Origin: Strongylocentrotus droebachiensis
Lineage: Eukaryota > Echinodermata > Echinoidea > Camarodonta > Strongylocentrotidae
NCBI GenBank assembly: GCA_035222895.1
Contig: JAVYIG010001813.1
Coordinates: forward strand, 124,001 to 188,000
DNA length: 64,000 bases
Direction of reading: 5' to 3'
The first letter of the stretch is position 1; each line of letters opens with the position of its first letter. Shown here piece by piece: positions 1-12,400 of the stretch. The notes beneath the pieces were generated by a model, which worked only from the letters and a program-made list of their open reading frames with translations, was not told where the DNA came from and searched no databases. The translations under genes and the position numbers were made by a program.

Positions 1-140
1 TCTCGAGTCGATGCGTTGGCAAATTCAGAAACTGGTCACGAATACTAAAGGACAGGACTACACTAGTAAATGGTACGTTGGCAAGTTGGCGACCAACGAA
101 AGTACTACATTTTGGTGGGGAATTACGAAGTTAAGCCAAA
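1..140 (+). other. 5' flank of gene A
   Basis: No coding sequence is visible before the ATG at 141. The start context CCAAAATGGC is purine at -3 and G at +4, an acceptable animal initiation context, and resembles the paralogous start ACAAAGATGGC at 31144. No convincing TATA box is seen, and the window edge cuts the region. Confidence 0.4.
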
Positions 141-453
141 ATGGCTTCTTCAATAGGCTATGAGGTTAGGAGTAGGAAGGATAAATTACGAGATGAAATA
201 TTGTCGTACAAACCAAGCAAGGCTGTGCCTTGTGATAACGAACGAGTGGTGTTTCCTGATAAGCTTATCATCGGTATGAGATATCCGTTCGGGTATGCCT
301 ACGACATAGTCTGTGTCCTGAGACGCGCCCTTCATGGAGACGTAGACGTAGAGCCAAGCATGCATGCTGATACACGTCAAACATCAACTGATGATGAGGA
401 GGAATATCTCACCGATTCTATATCTGTCATAGCACAAAATGACTGTGAATATG
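141..453 (+). CDS. Gene A exon 1: conserved N-terminal domain
   Basis: Encodes residues 1-104 plus one base (phase 1 end), from MASSIGYEVRSRKDK. The donor is ATG|GTATGT at 454. It aligns nearly without gaps to gene B exon 1: shared blocks include LR-EILSYKP, ERV-FPDKL-IG, RRAL-GDVD and [10 protein letters not shown]. The layout (FPDKL-IG strand, glycine-containing turn, helix ending RRAL-GD, then a TS---EY segment) recalls the start of an interferon-induced GTPase (IFI44-like) domain, but no GxxxxGK[S/T] P-loop is present. The family is not recognised with certainty. The frame stays open past the donor to 509, which is intron read-through. Confidence 0.75.
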
Positions 454-3400
454 GTATGTATATTGAAGAGAGAAACAAAGTTTTGTTTAACTTTAAAAAA
501 TTCAAATGAAACTACACCTCTAAGATGAACTTGTTACAGTGCGATGCTTTTCCCCCTTTAATCCTGTAATCATCAAGTCGAAGGTATGTTTTTGGTAAAA
601 TTATGAATCTTATGACCAAATTCTGTCTGCCGTATTCAGGGGTGTCAATTTGTAACCGTGGTTGGGGGGATGATAGGTGCCAAAATATTTTCGGCAATGG
701 ATCAAAGCAACCAGGAGGTAGAAGCGTGGGGCAGGTTGCACCCCCTCCCGTCCAAGTTATTAACTTTTACAAGTCACCCTCATAAAGATAACATTTCAGA
801 GAATATAAGAGTTGTAATAAAATTAATAACATGCTAAATGTTAGTCCTGACTCTTGCATGCAGTGTAGGCCTACCAGACTGATATCATCTATTTTTAAAA
901 GAAATTTAGACATTACAACAACAAAAATATAATGGTGAAGGATATTAACTTGTAAAAGTATTATGTTACCAGTGGGCAAATGCATTAATAAGCAACCAGT
1001 AAAGGTTCATGTAGACAGAAAAATATTTAGTTCCTGGTGATAGAAACATACATTTTATGAATATTGATGTCTCCAAACAACATTCATCGTGAAAAACGAT
1101 TCCAATATTCTGTGTATAGGAGATCTCAAAACAACATAGTTCTCATTAGTAAATGAAAAACATATTTTTGGGGTTCTTCATTTGACTCTCTTCATTCTTT
1201 AATTAAACCAACTGAATTCTCTCTGCGGGAAACTCAATTCAATGAAACAGAATATCACTGATACAAAATTTGGTTCTCAAAATGACAGAAAATGTCCACT
1301 CCTGATCTCATACAAACTGTCTGTTTCTTAAAAACATAATATAAAACTTACGTTCCAACTACCAAACAACAAACAACAAACTTCCATTATCTCCTTCAGC
1401 CAGATATACTTTTCATACCAGAAACGCTCTAAAATATAAGCATAATATTCCCCTAAGGCCCTGACCAGAGCACTATTTTTTTTTCTTCAAAAACTATAAC
1501 CAGTCTAAGAAGGTGCATTATTATTGGAAGGGTGTTATAAAGAAAACTTCAAACTTAATAACATTCCTACCTTCAAAAACACCTTAACTATCTTTCATGT
1601 TACGTTTGAATACAATACATAGGCCTACATCAACTTTTCAATAAAACAAGAATAACTTGTGACATACAAATCTTTCTCCAAAATATCGAACTGGAGTATT
1701 CTGTTGTATTGCTTGTCTATGTACATACAAAGAGCTTATTTTCAAGAGACATTAGATCCATATGTGTAACTTAAAAAAGAACTCTTTGTTTACCCGATTT
1801 TGTTCAGGTGTCTATAGAAAATAGCTATTAAAAGATGCATGTGTTCATAATTTCTCTCGTAATTAGGTTAATAATTTTGTTCAAGGTAAATAGAGGAAAA
1901 AGCATATCATGATCTCCATTTGCTATCAAAAGATTTTGCTCCTTTCGGAAAATAGCTCAAATGTTTTACATGGGGAGATATATATAAAAAAAGAAGTGGA
2001 TGAAATCAATAAAACAAAATAGATACTGAGTATGAATCAGGGAGCAAACTGAAAGTTTCGTCTCCTACATGCTGCCATTTGGACTAAACCGTCTTTCTCT
2101 TGTCTTTCTTCCTTTTCCCTTCCTCTTTCCTTTTTTCTTCTGCCGGTTTCTTCCCCTTTTCCCTTTTTCATAGGTAGCAAGCCCATATGGGGCCCATATG
2201 GGGATGATCTGGGTCACTTGTGCCATCTGGGCTAAATGGAACCCATATATGTATCCCATATTGGGCCAATATTAGTAGTCCATATTGGATCTATCTGGGC
2301 TAGCCCTTTTTTTTTGGGGGGGGGGTCCCGGATGGGATTAAGCTGGGCATACCCATTTGGGCCCAGTTTGGTATGGGTCCCATCTGGTTCCCATATGCTT
2401 CTTGGGTGCAGATGCCTTAAGGCCCCAGATGGTTTTCCATATGGGGCCTATGTTTAAGAGAATATGGGACCCATGTGGGTCCCACATGGGCTTGCTACCT
2501 GGGTTATTATCCTATCTGTCTCTCCTTATCTCTCTCTCTCCGACTCTCTACTTCTTTTTTGCACTTTTGCGCTTCGCGCTTCGCGCTTAACATTTAGCTC
2601 GTTGCTTTTTAACGCTGCGGCTGTGTATTTGGCGCACTGCATTTCTATGAAGCTGTCGATTGAATAAGTTGAATAAATTGAATAAATTCATCAATTCCTG
2701 ATTAAAGTCGTATGTGCGAGAATTCAATTTATTCTTGTCTCATATACGATTGTCTCATTTACTTCGTTTTCTATATATGAATGTATTATGAAAATGAGAT
2801 AGCAAAATGTGTATATTGATGGTCATCTTGCGAGTAATAACCATTAACTACTCTCATCGGGCTCTCATCATTAATTTTTCTCTTCATCTTTTTGTTGTTG
2901 AATTATTAGGGGGGGGGGGTATATCCCCCATCCTCCGGGATCGACACCCATAGTCGTATTACTAAACCAACGGAATGCTTTTTGTACATCATTAAAGCAG
3001 TGTGAGAATTCCAAAACACTCTAAATACGCCCGATAAAACAAATACTTAATTTCATTTCCTGTTTGGTTCTACGATCATTTGTTTTACTGAACAAGTGCT
3101 TATGCCCATTTGCCTAAAATAAGAGAAATGAAACACAACTTACGTGTTTGTAAATTTGCAGTAAAAAATGGCGGTTTGGCAAAATTCCGAGACTATCCAA
3201 AATGTACTTAAAAAATCAGAAATAAAATAAAATCAAGCAATGTAATACTTATATACTTAGTCGCGTTGAATGTTAAATTATATACGCTAAATTGCAGTTG
3301 TCTTGAGCATTTTAATTATTATTATCATGCAACACAGAGCTATGTGCAAATCCACTATACACACATACACACACACACGCTCGCGCACATGCACACACAC

Positions 3401-6400
3401 ACGCACACACACACACTATACACTCACACTCACAAACTCATACACAAAGATCGTTTAAACACATTTTCATTTTAAATTTCATCTTATGATTTTTTTTTTT
3501 TAGGCCGCCATGCGAGTCAAGCATCGCTTATGATTGCGGTCTGCTGCCCCTTTTCCACAGATAGTTCGAATAATACAAAAATTATAATACTATGCTATAG
3601 AAATACAAAGTTTCGTTATTATATTTATAATTTAAAAAAACATTATGACATGATGTTGTTGAATCATGCCTTTATTTCATATAAAAAGGAATACATGTTT
3701 ACATTGAATACCAGGTCCATGTTCCCATTCCGAAACCATGGCAGGTCGCACTACATATACAACATATACAAACAATAATGCATTACAGTTACAAATAAAT
3801 ATCAATCATGCATAATAACAATTATATATTAATCATGTATAGTTACAATTATACATTAATCATTGATCCGTATACATTACATTCATATATAAATCATGTA
3901 TAATAACAATCATTAATCGTGCCTGCATTAATCATGCGTAGGTTTGGCAACAAAATATAATTAAAGAAAACAAATGAAGGGGATTATGATTTTTTGAGCA
4001 TGTGGGTAAAGGCTCGGAGTAGGAAACGATGTAAGAAAATGGGAAAGAGATGAGAAAGTAGAGGGTACATTATAGGTTGGAGATAAAGTGTAAACGAGTG
4101 TAAATAAGTCATTCCAATAGGAATGGACGGAGTGGAAGAAAAGGATAAAGTAGGGGGGCCGAGGTAAAGAGAGAAGAGGGGAGAAGAGGACAAAGAAGAA
4201 GAAGAAGACGAAATAGGGCAAAGAAGAAGAGAGAGAGGAAGAAGAGAGAGGAGAAGCGTTGAAGAGAATAGACTGTTAATTAGAGGTCAAGGTATTCCAC
4301 ATCCTTCCACTGTGATTCTTTTCTTGCATTGAATATAACAAAGGATGACACAACTGCGTACCTACTTATGGTCTGAAAGAAACTATTCGGGCGAAGAGGG
4401 ACTGAACATTTCCTGAGTACCCACTTTAACCGATTTGTGTTGTCCCTATTTATTTGCCCCCTTGCTCCTATCTCAATAGCATGGTATGTCACACTGTAAC
4501 CATTGTTTCTTACTTCGGCCACAAGTTCTTTGTACCGGTCGAGCTTTCTCGTGTGAGCAGCATTGGTGTTTGTCTCAAAGGGCACTGTTAGTTCGATCAT
4601 TAGCATTTGTTTAATTGATTCCCAAATAATGACGAGATCTGGGCGTTGAGAAGTTACGTAAATATGGGATGGGATGGTTCCGCCCGCAACGGTGAAACCC
4701 TGAATATCGGCATAAACTTGTTCGTGAGGGAGAGACTCTTTCACAGTTCGATAAATATACCTAAGAATATTGTTGTGCCTCCATTCGTATCTATCAAGAA
4801 ATGTTGAACAGTTTGATAGAATGTGGTGAAGGGTGCCAGTGGTAAGTGGGCAGAAAGGACACTTGTTTGTCAGTCTTTTCCCCCACCTGTAAAGATTTGC
4901 GTATGATGGCAAAGAGTCAATACATGAGTTGGTTACAAAGCTTAATACTCTCTTAGGTAGATTGTACATTATGGATTTCCATGTGAGGTTTTCGTCTTCC
5001 AGAGTCAGTAGTTTCACAAACTGACCTTGGCAAAGCACTGGTTCAACGGACTTTTCCCAGTACGTTGATGCATCATCTTCTAACACATTTTTTACACTCT
5101 TCTTAACTAACTTCCATGAACTATTATTAACATCTACCGTATCCTCTACTCTATTAAGATTTAGTTGACATTGAACAATAGACGAGGTCTTCTGTGACCA
5201 TTGTGATTCTCTTTCGAGAGTACAATCCAGTGCGTGGTTCACCAAGGAGTCCCCTTTGACTCTAGATCGTGTGAGTGCTAGAGTGTGGCTCTGCCAATAT
5301 ATATCGGACATCTGTGGTATATTCATACCTTGGGTCATATGTACTAAGGCAACATTTGCCCCACGGGATGGGATTCCCAGCCACTTTTTTACGAACCGTC
5401 GAGATAGAAGGTCGAGTTCGTCTAAGTTGGTCTTGTGGAGGGAATGGACTGTTAGAAGAAAGCGAACAGATGGTTGCATATATCTAGTATATATAGCCAC
5501 CTTAAATTCAGGTCTTACCAATGATCGATCTATTCTTTCTAGCTTTGTTTTAATTTCACTGTGGACGTATTGGAAAACTTCAGATGTTTTACCACTGAAG
5601 CAAATTTGGGCCCCGAGGAAACGATGAGGTTTTTCTCTGAGTGTTCTAATACTAGTTTCATTGCCTAGGTAAAATGGGATCTCTCTTGGTGAACCACTGC
5701 TGACTGACAGACTACAGCATTTAGACGGTTTTAGTATAAGGCCCATGGATGAACTATATTGGTGCAGTTTACTGATTATCTTCTGATGTTGTAACTTATT
5801 GCATGTAATGAGATTAAAATCATCAGCGTAAGGTGTCGTTATCACCTTAGTACCATTTAGATTGTATCCATACTTATCCTTGAGTTCGGCCAAATATTCA
5901 AGTAGGGGGTTGAAACATGCGAGGAAAATAACAGGCGAGAGGGGATCCCCCTGGAATACACCTCTCTTAAACGTGAAAGGGTTTGATGACCAATTACAAC
6001 CGGCAATACTACCTTGTAGTTTGCTGTATAAATTCTCAATATACAATGAAACATTTTGCGGTACAAAAAAAAAACATGATGTTATTATTGTGTGTATATT
6101 TGTATTATAGCTTTAATACGCTTATTTGTTTCCTTGTTATTCAGTTATTATATTAGGAAAAATGCAGGATTTTTATTTTATTTTTTGTTTTTTGTCTCGC
6201 TTCCGTAGCAAAAAGCGAGACATAGGCGCCGCTTTTCCGATGGCGGCGGCGCACAGTGGGCCAGGGAGGAACCAAAGTGAGCCAAAACTCATTATTGGGA
6301 ATTTATTTTTTATAAATCCAGAGGAAATGTTTGGATTTCCAGGGATTTCCGCTTAAACTTTATTACCAACATTTTCTCTGGAGTCTAAGCTTTAAGTTGA

Positions 6401-9400
6401 TACCAGAGTTGGCTGCCCGTTTTCCTTGCAACATTGCCCCGAAAAATATGTTTATATTGGTCAAGTGTCACGCGCCCCCACGCGCCGTGATTTATGACCG
6501 CGAATCCTTCATGATTCAGCCTCGGACCAAAATAAACACATTTTTTCGAAGCAATTGTTGCATGGAAAAGTCGGCTCTAGCATAATAACGGGCAGAATTG
6601 GGCTGCCAAATCTGGTATCAACTTAAAGCTTAGACATTAGAAAAAAAATTGGTAATACAATTTAAGCGGAAATCCATGGAAATCCAAACATTTCCTCTAG
6701 ATTTATTAAAAAACTTGGATAGTTAGTCCATTTTTCAGTGAATTACCCCAAAATATATTATGGAGATTGTGTTTCTACCCATTTCTAACCCGTTAATGCA
6801 GTGAAATGAACTATCAGGAGTATGTGAGAGAAATTTCTTATCAATAACTTAAAAACTTCATGTTAAATTGAAAGATTTATAAAACAGGTCAGTTTTGCAC
6901 TAAAACTGTGAATATGTAAGACTTTGTTGTTTGACAGAGAAGGTTTATACCCTAATTGTGCATACCGGAATTAAAAGTATTCCCAATCATGTGAGGAGAA
7001 TTTCGGGTCACAAGGTCAATGTCAAAGGTCATTTCAGGTCAAAAAACTTAGACTGTGTTGTGGCATCATCATCAAAAACTTCACGTGAGGTTAAGTTTTT
7101 GAATTTTTAAAATAATTTTGAAAGTATAAGTTCTTATTCAATGGAACTTGGACTAAAGGGTTATCAAGTATTCCCAATTATGTGAGAAGAATTTCAGGTC
7201 ACTAAGTCAGGGTCTAAGGTCATTTCCGGTCTGCAAAATTAGACTTTGTTGTGGCATCAACATCAAGATTTTGACATTTTAGCATAATTTCAAGAGTATA
7301 CATTCCTATTCCATGAAACCTGAACATAAGGGTTATCAAGTATCACCAATTATGTGATTAGTCTTTTAGGTGACAAAGTCAAGGTCAATTTTCATTTCTG
7401 GTCTGCAAACTTAGACTTGTTGTGGCATCAACATCAAGATTTTGAATTTTTAGCATAATTTCAAAAGTGTTTGTTCAAATTCCATGAAACTTCTACCCAA
7501 GGGTTATCAAGTCTCTCAAATCATATGACAAAAATTCAAGGTCACGAAGTCAAGGTCAAAGGTCATTTTAGGTCAGTAAAGTTGAATTATGTTTTTCACA
7601 ACTTAATATGAGAATTAATGAAACAATTTTTGTTATTTGTTCATATTTCATGAAAGTTATCAATCCAGGGGCGGATCTAGCTTTTTGCTAAGGGGGGGGG
7701 GGGGGGGGGTTGACCAAAATTTGTCCACGAGCCGCGAAGCGGCAAGCCGATTTTTGGGGGGGTGTTTATTTGAACCCCGTAAGTGATGTTTTCCTGGCAT
7801 CTATTAACACAATGGAGACCATAAAAAGCAGTGCATGATAACGTCTTTTTAAATCAAGTAACAGTTTAATACACATTTATATCCAGAGTTATCATGTGTT
7901 TGGTTAAGTTACCAGATGAGTTGAATATCTTCTCACAATATTTGCACTTGAAAGGGTTTCTCTCCAGCGTGCGTTCTTTTTTTTTTCTTTTTTTCTTTCT
8001 TTTTTTTGGGGGGGGGGGGGCCGCCCAAGGGGGGGGGGGGGGTTTTAAACCCCCCCCGTAGATCCGCGCCTGGTCAATCTTGGTACAAATAATAGTAAAT
8101 CATTCTTCTGATGATTCTTAGTCAATATTCACTTCAAAATGCTGATTATATTCAGAGGATTTCATATTTTGGGGCTTGCTAATGGGCCACCCTGCCTATA
8201 TAAATAATGTCCAAACCTCGATTTCTCATCATTTCGAAGTGTGTAATGCAGTCGAGACCGCCGAGAGCGTCTCCCTTGTTAGTTTATTGAAGGTATAAAC
8301 CATATACGCCTGAGTAAACCATTTACATACACTATTAAACAATCGGGTTATACAATCAATATCAACGGTTTATTAAAGATAGACAACACAAATTATCAAG
8401 AGTCGTATAATCGTTCGTGTACCCATAAGAATCATATGTTTCCGGAGGGAAGAACTCCCTCAGACGGCAAATAATTAACATACAAATAATAGTGATCATA
8501 GTAAACGGAATCGTGTCGAGGGAACACCCCGGAGGTATAATCTCCGCAACGACCAAAATAGAATACAACAATATATCATCACTTATAAAAAAAACAATGA
8601 ATGTCAATCAGCAAAAATCAAGTTCAAACACACTTGTTAATACACCAGTTTACAGTTGTGTGCGCCATTTTAAACAAGGCCAATGACCTAGAGGTCATGT
8701 ATTTATGCGTAAATTAAGATTGCGCCCATGCAAATTATGATGATATCACTGCCTGCGCGCTGCGTTGTGCGCGCATATCATCATTTGCATGGGCGCAATC
8801 TTAATTTACGCATAAATACCAGAGGTCAGAGGTTATTGGCCCCAATTTTTGGGCCAATAACCTCTGACCTCTGTCTGAGCATGCGCACTGATACAACTGT
8901 AAACTGGTGTATTGATTCAGCAAAGCGTTCGATGAAAACAAACAAACAAACATTACACCCAACTGCAAAGTATGTTGCTTAATTAAGCAGTATATTGTAT
9001 CACGTAAAGAAAGAAACAAATATTGATATCATCCCTGGTATTGTAATCACAATCATGAACAGTATAATCTTGTAAGGGTATATACCAATGCATGTTTCGT
9101 TGATGTTTCCCTTTGTAGGTTCCCCTTTTTCTTCTTCCAGAAACTGCCCTTTATTGTTGTTGCCCCCTCCCCATCTATTTCTGGAAGACGCTCCGCCACC
9201 CCTGCATTATGCTACTTGATGGTGATGCGGATTTTTATCTGGCCCAAAAAAGGTTTTTGCTCATTACGCCACTGCATACAGTGATGAATATCTTTGATTT
9301 TCACACAAAATGTACATAACTACAGTACTAATATTGCGGTAAGATGAAATCGTGATAAATTTAAGGGCTATGAAATAATGAACATTTATTTAGAGGGTAG

Positions 9401-12400
9401 TTACTTATTGTGTTCTCTTTACATGTATGTGTAAATGTAGTGTTACCACCTTCAACCAGATTGGCTCATTTGAATAATTTTTATTTTAGGCAAATCTCAA
9501 TTAAAAAAAACACGAACGTGCAAAACGAATACCTGATATATTTCCACTATTTTACTCCTTTTTGTTGGGGGGGGGGGGTAAATGTGCTATTTTTAGTAGC
9601 CGTCCTTTCAACACCTTATATCGCTCACACAAATGAGCGAAAGGCCGCCTAAGGCGGCCCTTTCGTGAGTGTTCATAAGTATTAAAAAAAGGTCATAATG
9701 AACAATGTATCAAACACGTTATCTCTTACCATGATACCAGGTTCATCCGAAGCAGACCTTGCTGGGAAGTTTGGATGTATGGTGCTGTTAGTGCGGTGAG
9801 TATCATTTTTTCGCTGTCTATATTCTTATGGGCCATATATATTTTGACTGAAATCAAATAATATAATATTTTTAGCACTGGTTTTAGCGCTTTCCCAAAC
9901 ATTTTGTAAACGCGCTTGTCAATAATATTAATAAGAAGTAATTATTAAGAATTAATCAATTCATTAATTACGACTAAAATACTGATAATGATAATAATAA
10001 CTAACAGAAAACTGACATTTCCTTTAAAGTCACGACACTAGGATAAGTACAAGTTTATTGCCAGTTATTTTTAGCCGGTGGTAGCACCAGGCCGTTGTCT
10101 GAGATTGCTTAAAACTTTCACTAATTTGTTCCTCTTAATTTTCCATAGCACCTTGCTAATAATTAATTAACACAATCATTTTCAAAATGTCGGTCGCTTT
10201 GCTCCGTCGCATTACTTTGCTGCTTTGGGATCTAGCATTTCTGCACTCCAATCAAGCATAATTGATACATAATATTCCAAATTAATTATCGTTGCTTTGA
10301 TCTCATTGAGATGTTTTATCAGTCTATTGTTAACTATTGCGTCCAAAAACACTGGAGTGTATACATTTTCAAAGGTTCCGCATTTCGAGGGAATTTGAAA
10401 TTTCTGGTATCTTGCTAAATTTCTCAAATATTAGGAGGGTTTGATAAATGTGCACCATATTTGAGGAAGAGTCGGATAGAGAAGTGATTATCGACTTTCA
10501 AAACTAAAAACTTGACCATTCGATTGCAGGGTATTTTCACAGTTCCATTATCCAGGTAATCGTCACCTTATATTCGGGTAGCGCGGTGTCTCGAGTTTTA
10601 CATTTAATGCATCTGATAAAGCATTATCTTCAAAATGAATTAGCATAAATACCACAAAGAAGGTTCCATTATTTGTTTTAATCTATCAACAATATGTTTG
10701 GTAATCCACCAAAAGGGTGCTACCTTATTAATATGGGAAAATGGGTGACAAATGCTTTGTTTGCTTTTTGTTCTGTTAACTTAAAAACAGATACCCACAT
10801 TCGCTTTGCTTGCTCGTCTGGGCGGGGGGGGGGGGGGGGGGGGGGGTGGGGGGGGGGGGGGAGGTTGGGGGAGTGGATAATATCATTTTTGTTTGCTCCG
10901 CCTCTGTCCATTACTGTCATCCAATCAGACATGATTTTATTACACTGTCGCTTATAAAGGTGGAATATTTTTTTTAAATCCCAATTTATGGAATTATTTT
11001 AAAAATAATTTAAAAATAATAGATCTAGATAATAGTATACATTCTCAGATTTTATTGAATAGTAATTTGCCAATGTGTGTTTTGCGTGACTGCTAAAGTA
11101 TGTATATGCTACTATGCTTATCAACTAGGGAACCTATGCCCTTAAGTCATAAATGACAGTAATGAGGAATAATGCCCCACAAAAGGGCACTAATATAGCA
11201 CATCGACACGGTGTTGATCCTGGGGCGTCATGAATCATTGGCTAAGCAATGGCCTCGTTAAGGTTCATTTTCAAGGTTCATTTTATTTCTTTCTTTCACA
11301 ACATTTTTACATATAATAATAGAACAAAAAAACAGCATAAGAAAAAACAATTTAAGTGCAATTTTAAGTCGATATATAATCCAAATGAAAGAAAGTGGAG
11401 ACCTTAGAAAAGCTGGGCTTGTAAGAGCAAGGTCCCCATATAACATAATCCATTAATGTTTCACTTTTAAAAATGTTTCAAAGTTATCAAAAACTACACA
11501 TGATTAAATATGGGGGAAATATTTACAAAAGGGATAGCTTGAAATGTGAAAAGGAGAGGATGAAAATATAAACAAAGGGATCAAGAGGAAAAAAGCAAAC
11601 TGGAACGAGAAAAACAACAAAACAGAGAAAAAAACAGAGAAAGAAGAAAGTTATATGTATATAGGGGAAAATGGTATTAGGTGTAAAGAAAAAGAAAAAA
11701 ATAGAAGAGAGGAGGGGGGGGGGGGGGTGAGAGAATGTGAAATGCTGACATTTATATTGAATAATCAAACATAACAAAAACAAAAAGATAATGCATGTTA
11801 TCAATAACAATTGATAAATTATTTCCTAATATCATTTCTGGTGATATAATTTTTACGTTAATTGTCGACATAGTTACTCAATAAATGTAATTTCAATTTG
11901 CGTTTAAAACCAAAGACACTGACAGATCTAGTTACATTGATAGGAAGTGAGTTCCAAAACTTGGGACCAGTACAAGCCAGCGTCTTCAGAGCAAAAGCAG
12001 TTCTTACACGTGGAATATGAAGTGCAGTTGCCTGCCTTGTATTATAGCTATGAATTTGATTGTTCTTTCGAAATATTTGTATTAACACATTTGGGAGAGT
12101 ACCATTTTCAAAACCATACATAATTGCGCCTAACTGTATAAAGTAAATGTCTTCAACCTTCAATAGCTTATTACTGTAGAACAAAACATTAGTATGAGCA
12201 CGATAGCTCGCATTAAAAACAACTCTAACCTCCCTCTTTTGGGCAACACAAATCTTATCTAATTGTGTTTTCAATGACTTCCCCAATGCCAGCACTCCAT
12301 AATTGAGATAAGGCAAAATTAAAGTAGAATACAAAATAAGCAAAATTTCTTGTGGGACAAAAGAACTTAATTTATAAATTACACCAGTATTTCTAGACAC

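Noticed and set aside
5256..5627. 123-aa plus-strand ORF
   Set aside because: Shadow of the minus-strand LINE reverse transcriptase ORF, which has recognisable RT and RLE motifs.
10694..10957. Gly-rich (plus) and Pro-rich (minus) ORFs over the poly-G tract
   Set aside because: Composition artefact of the G run.
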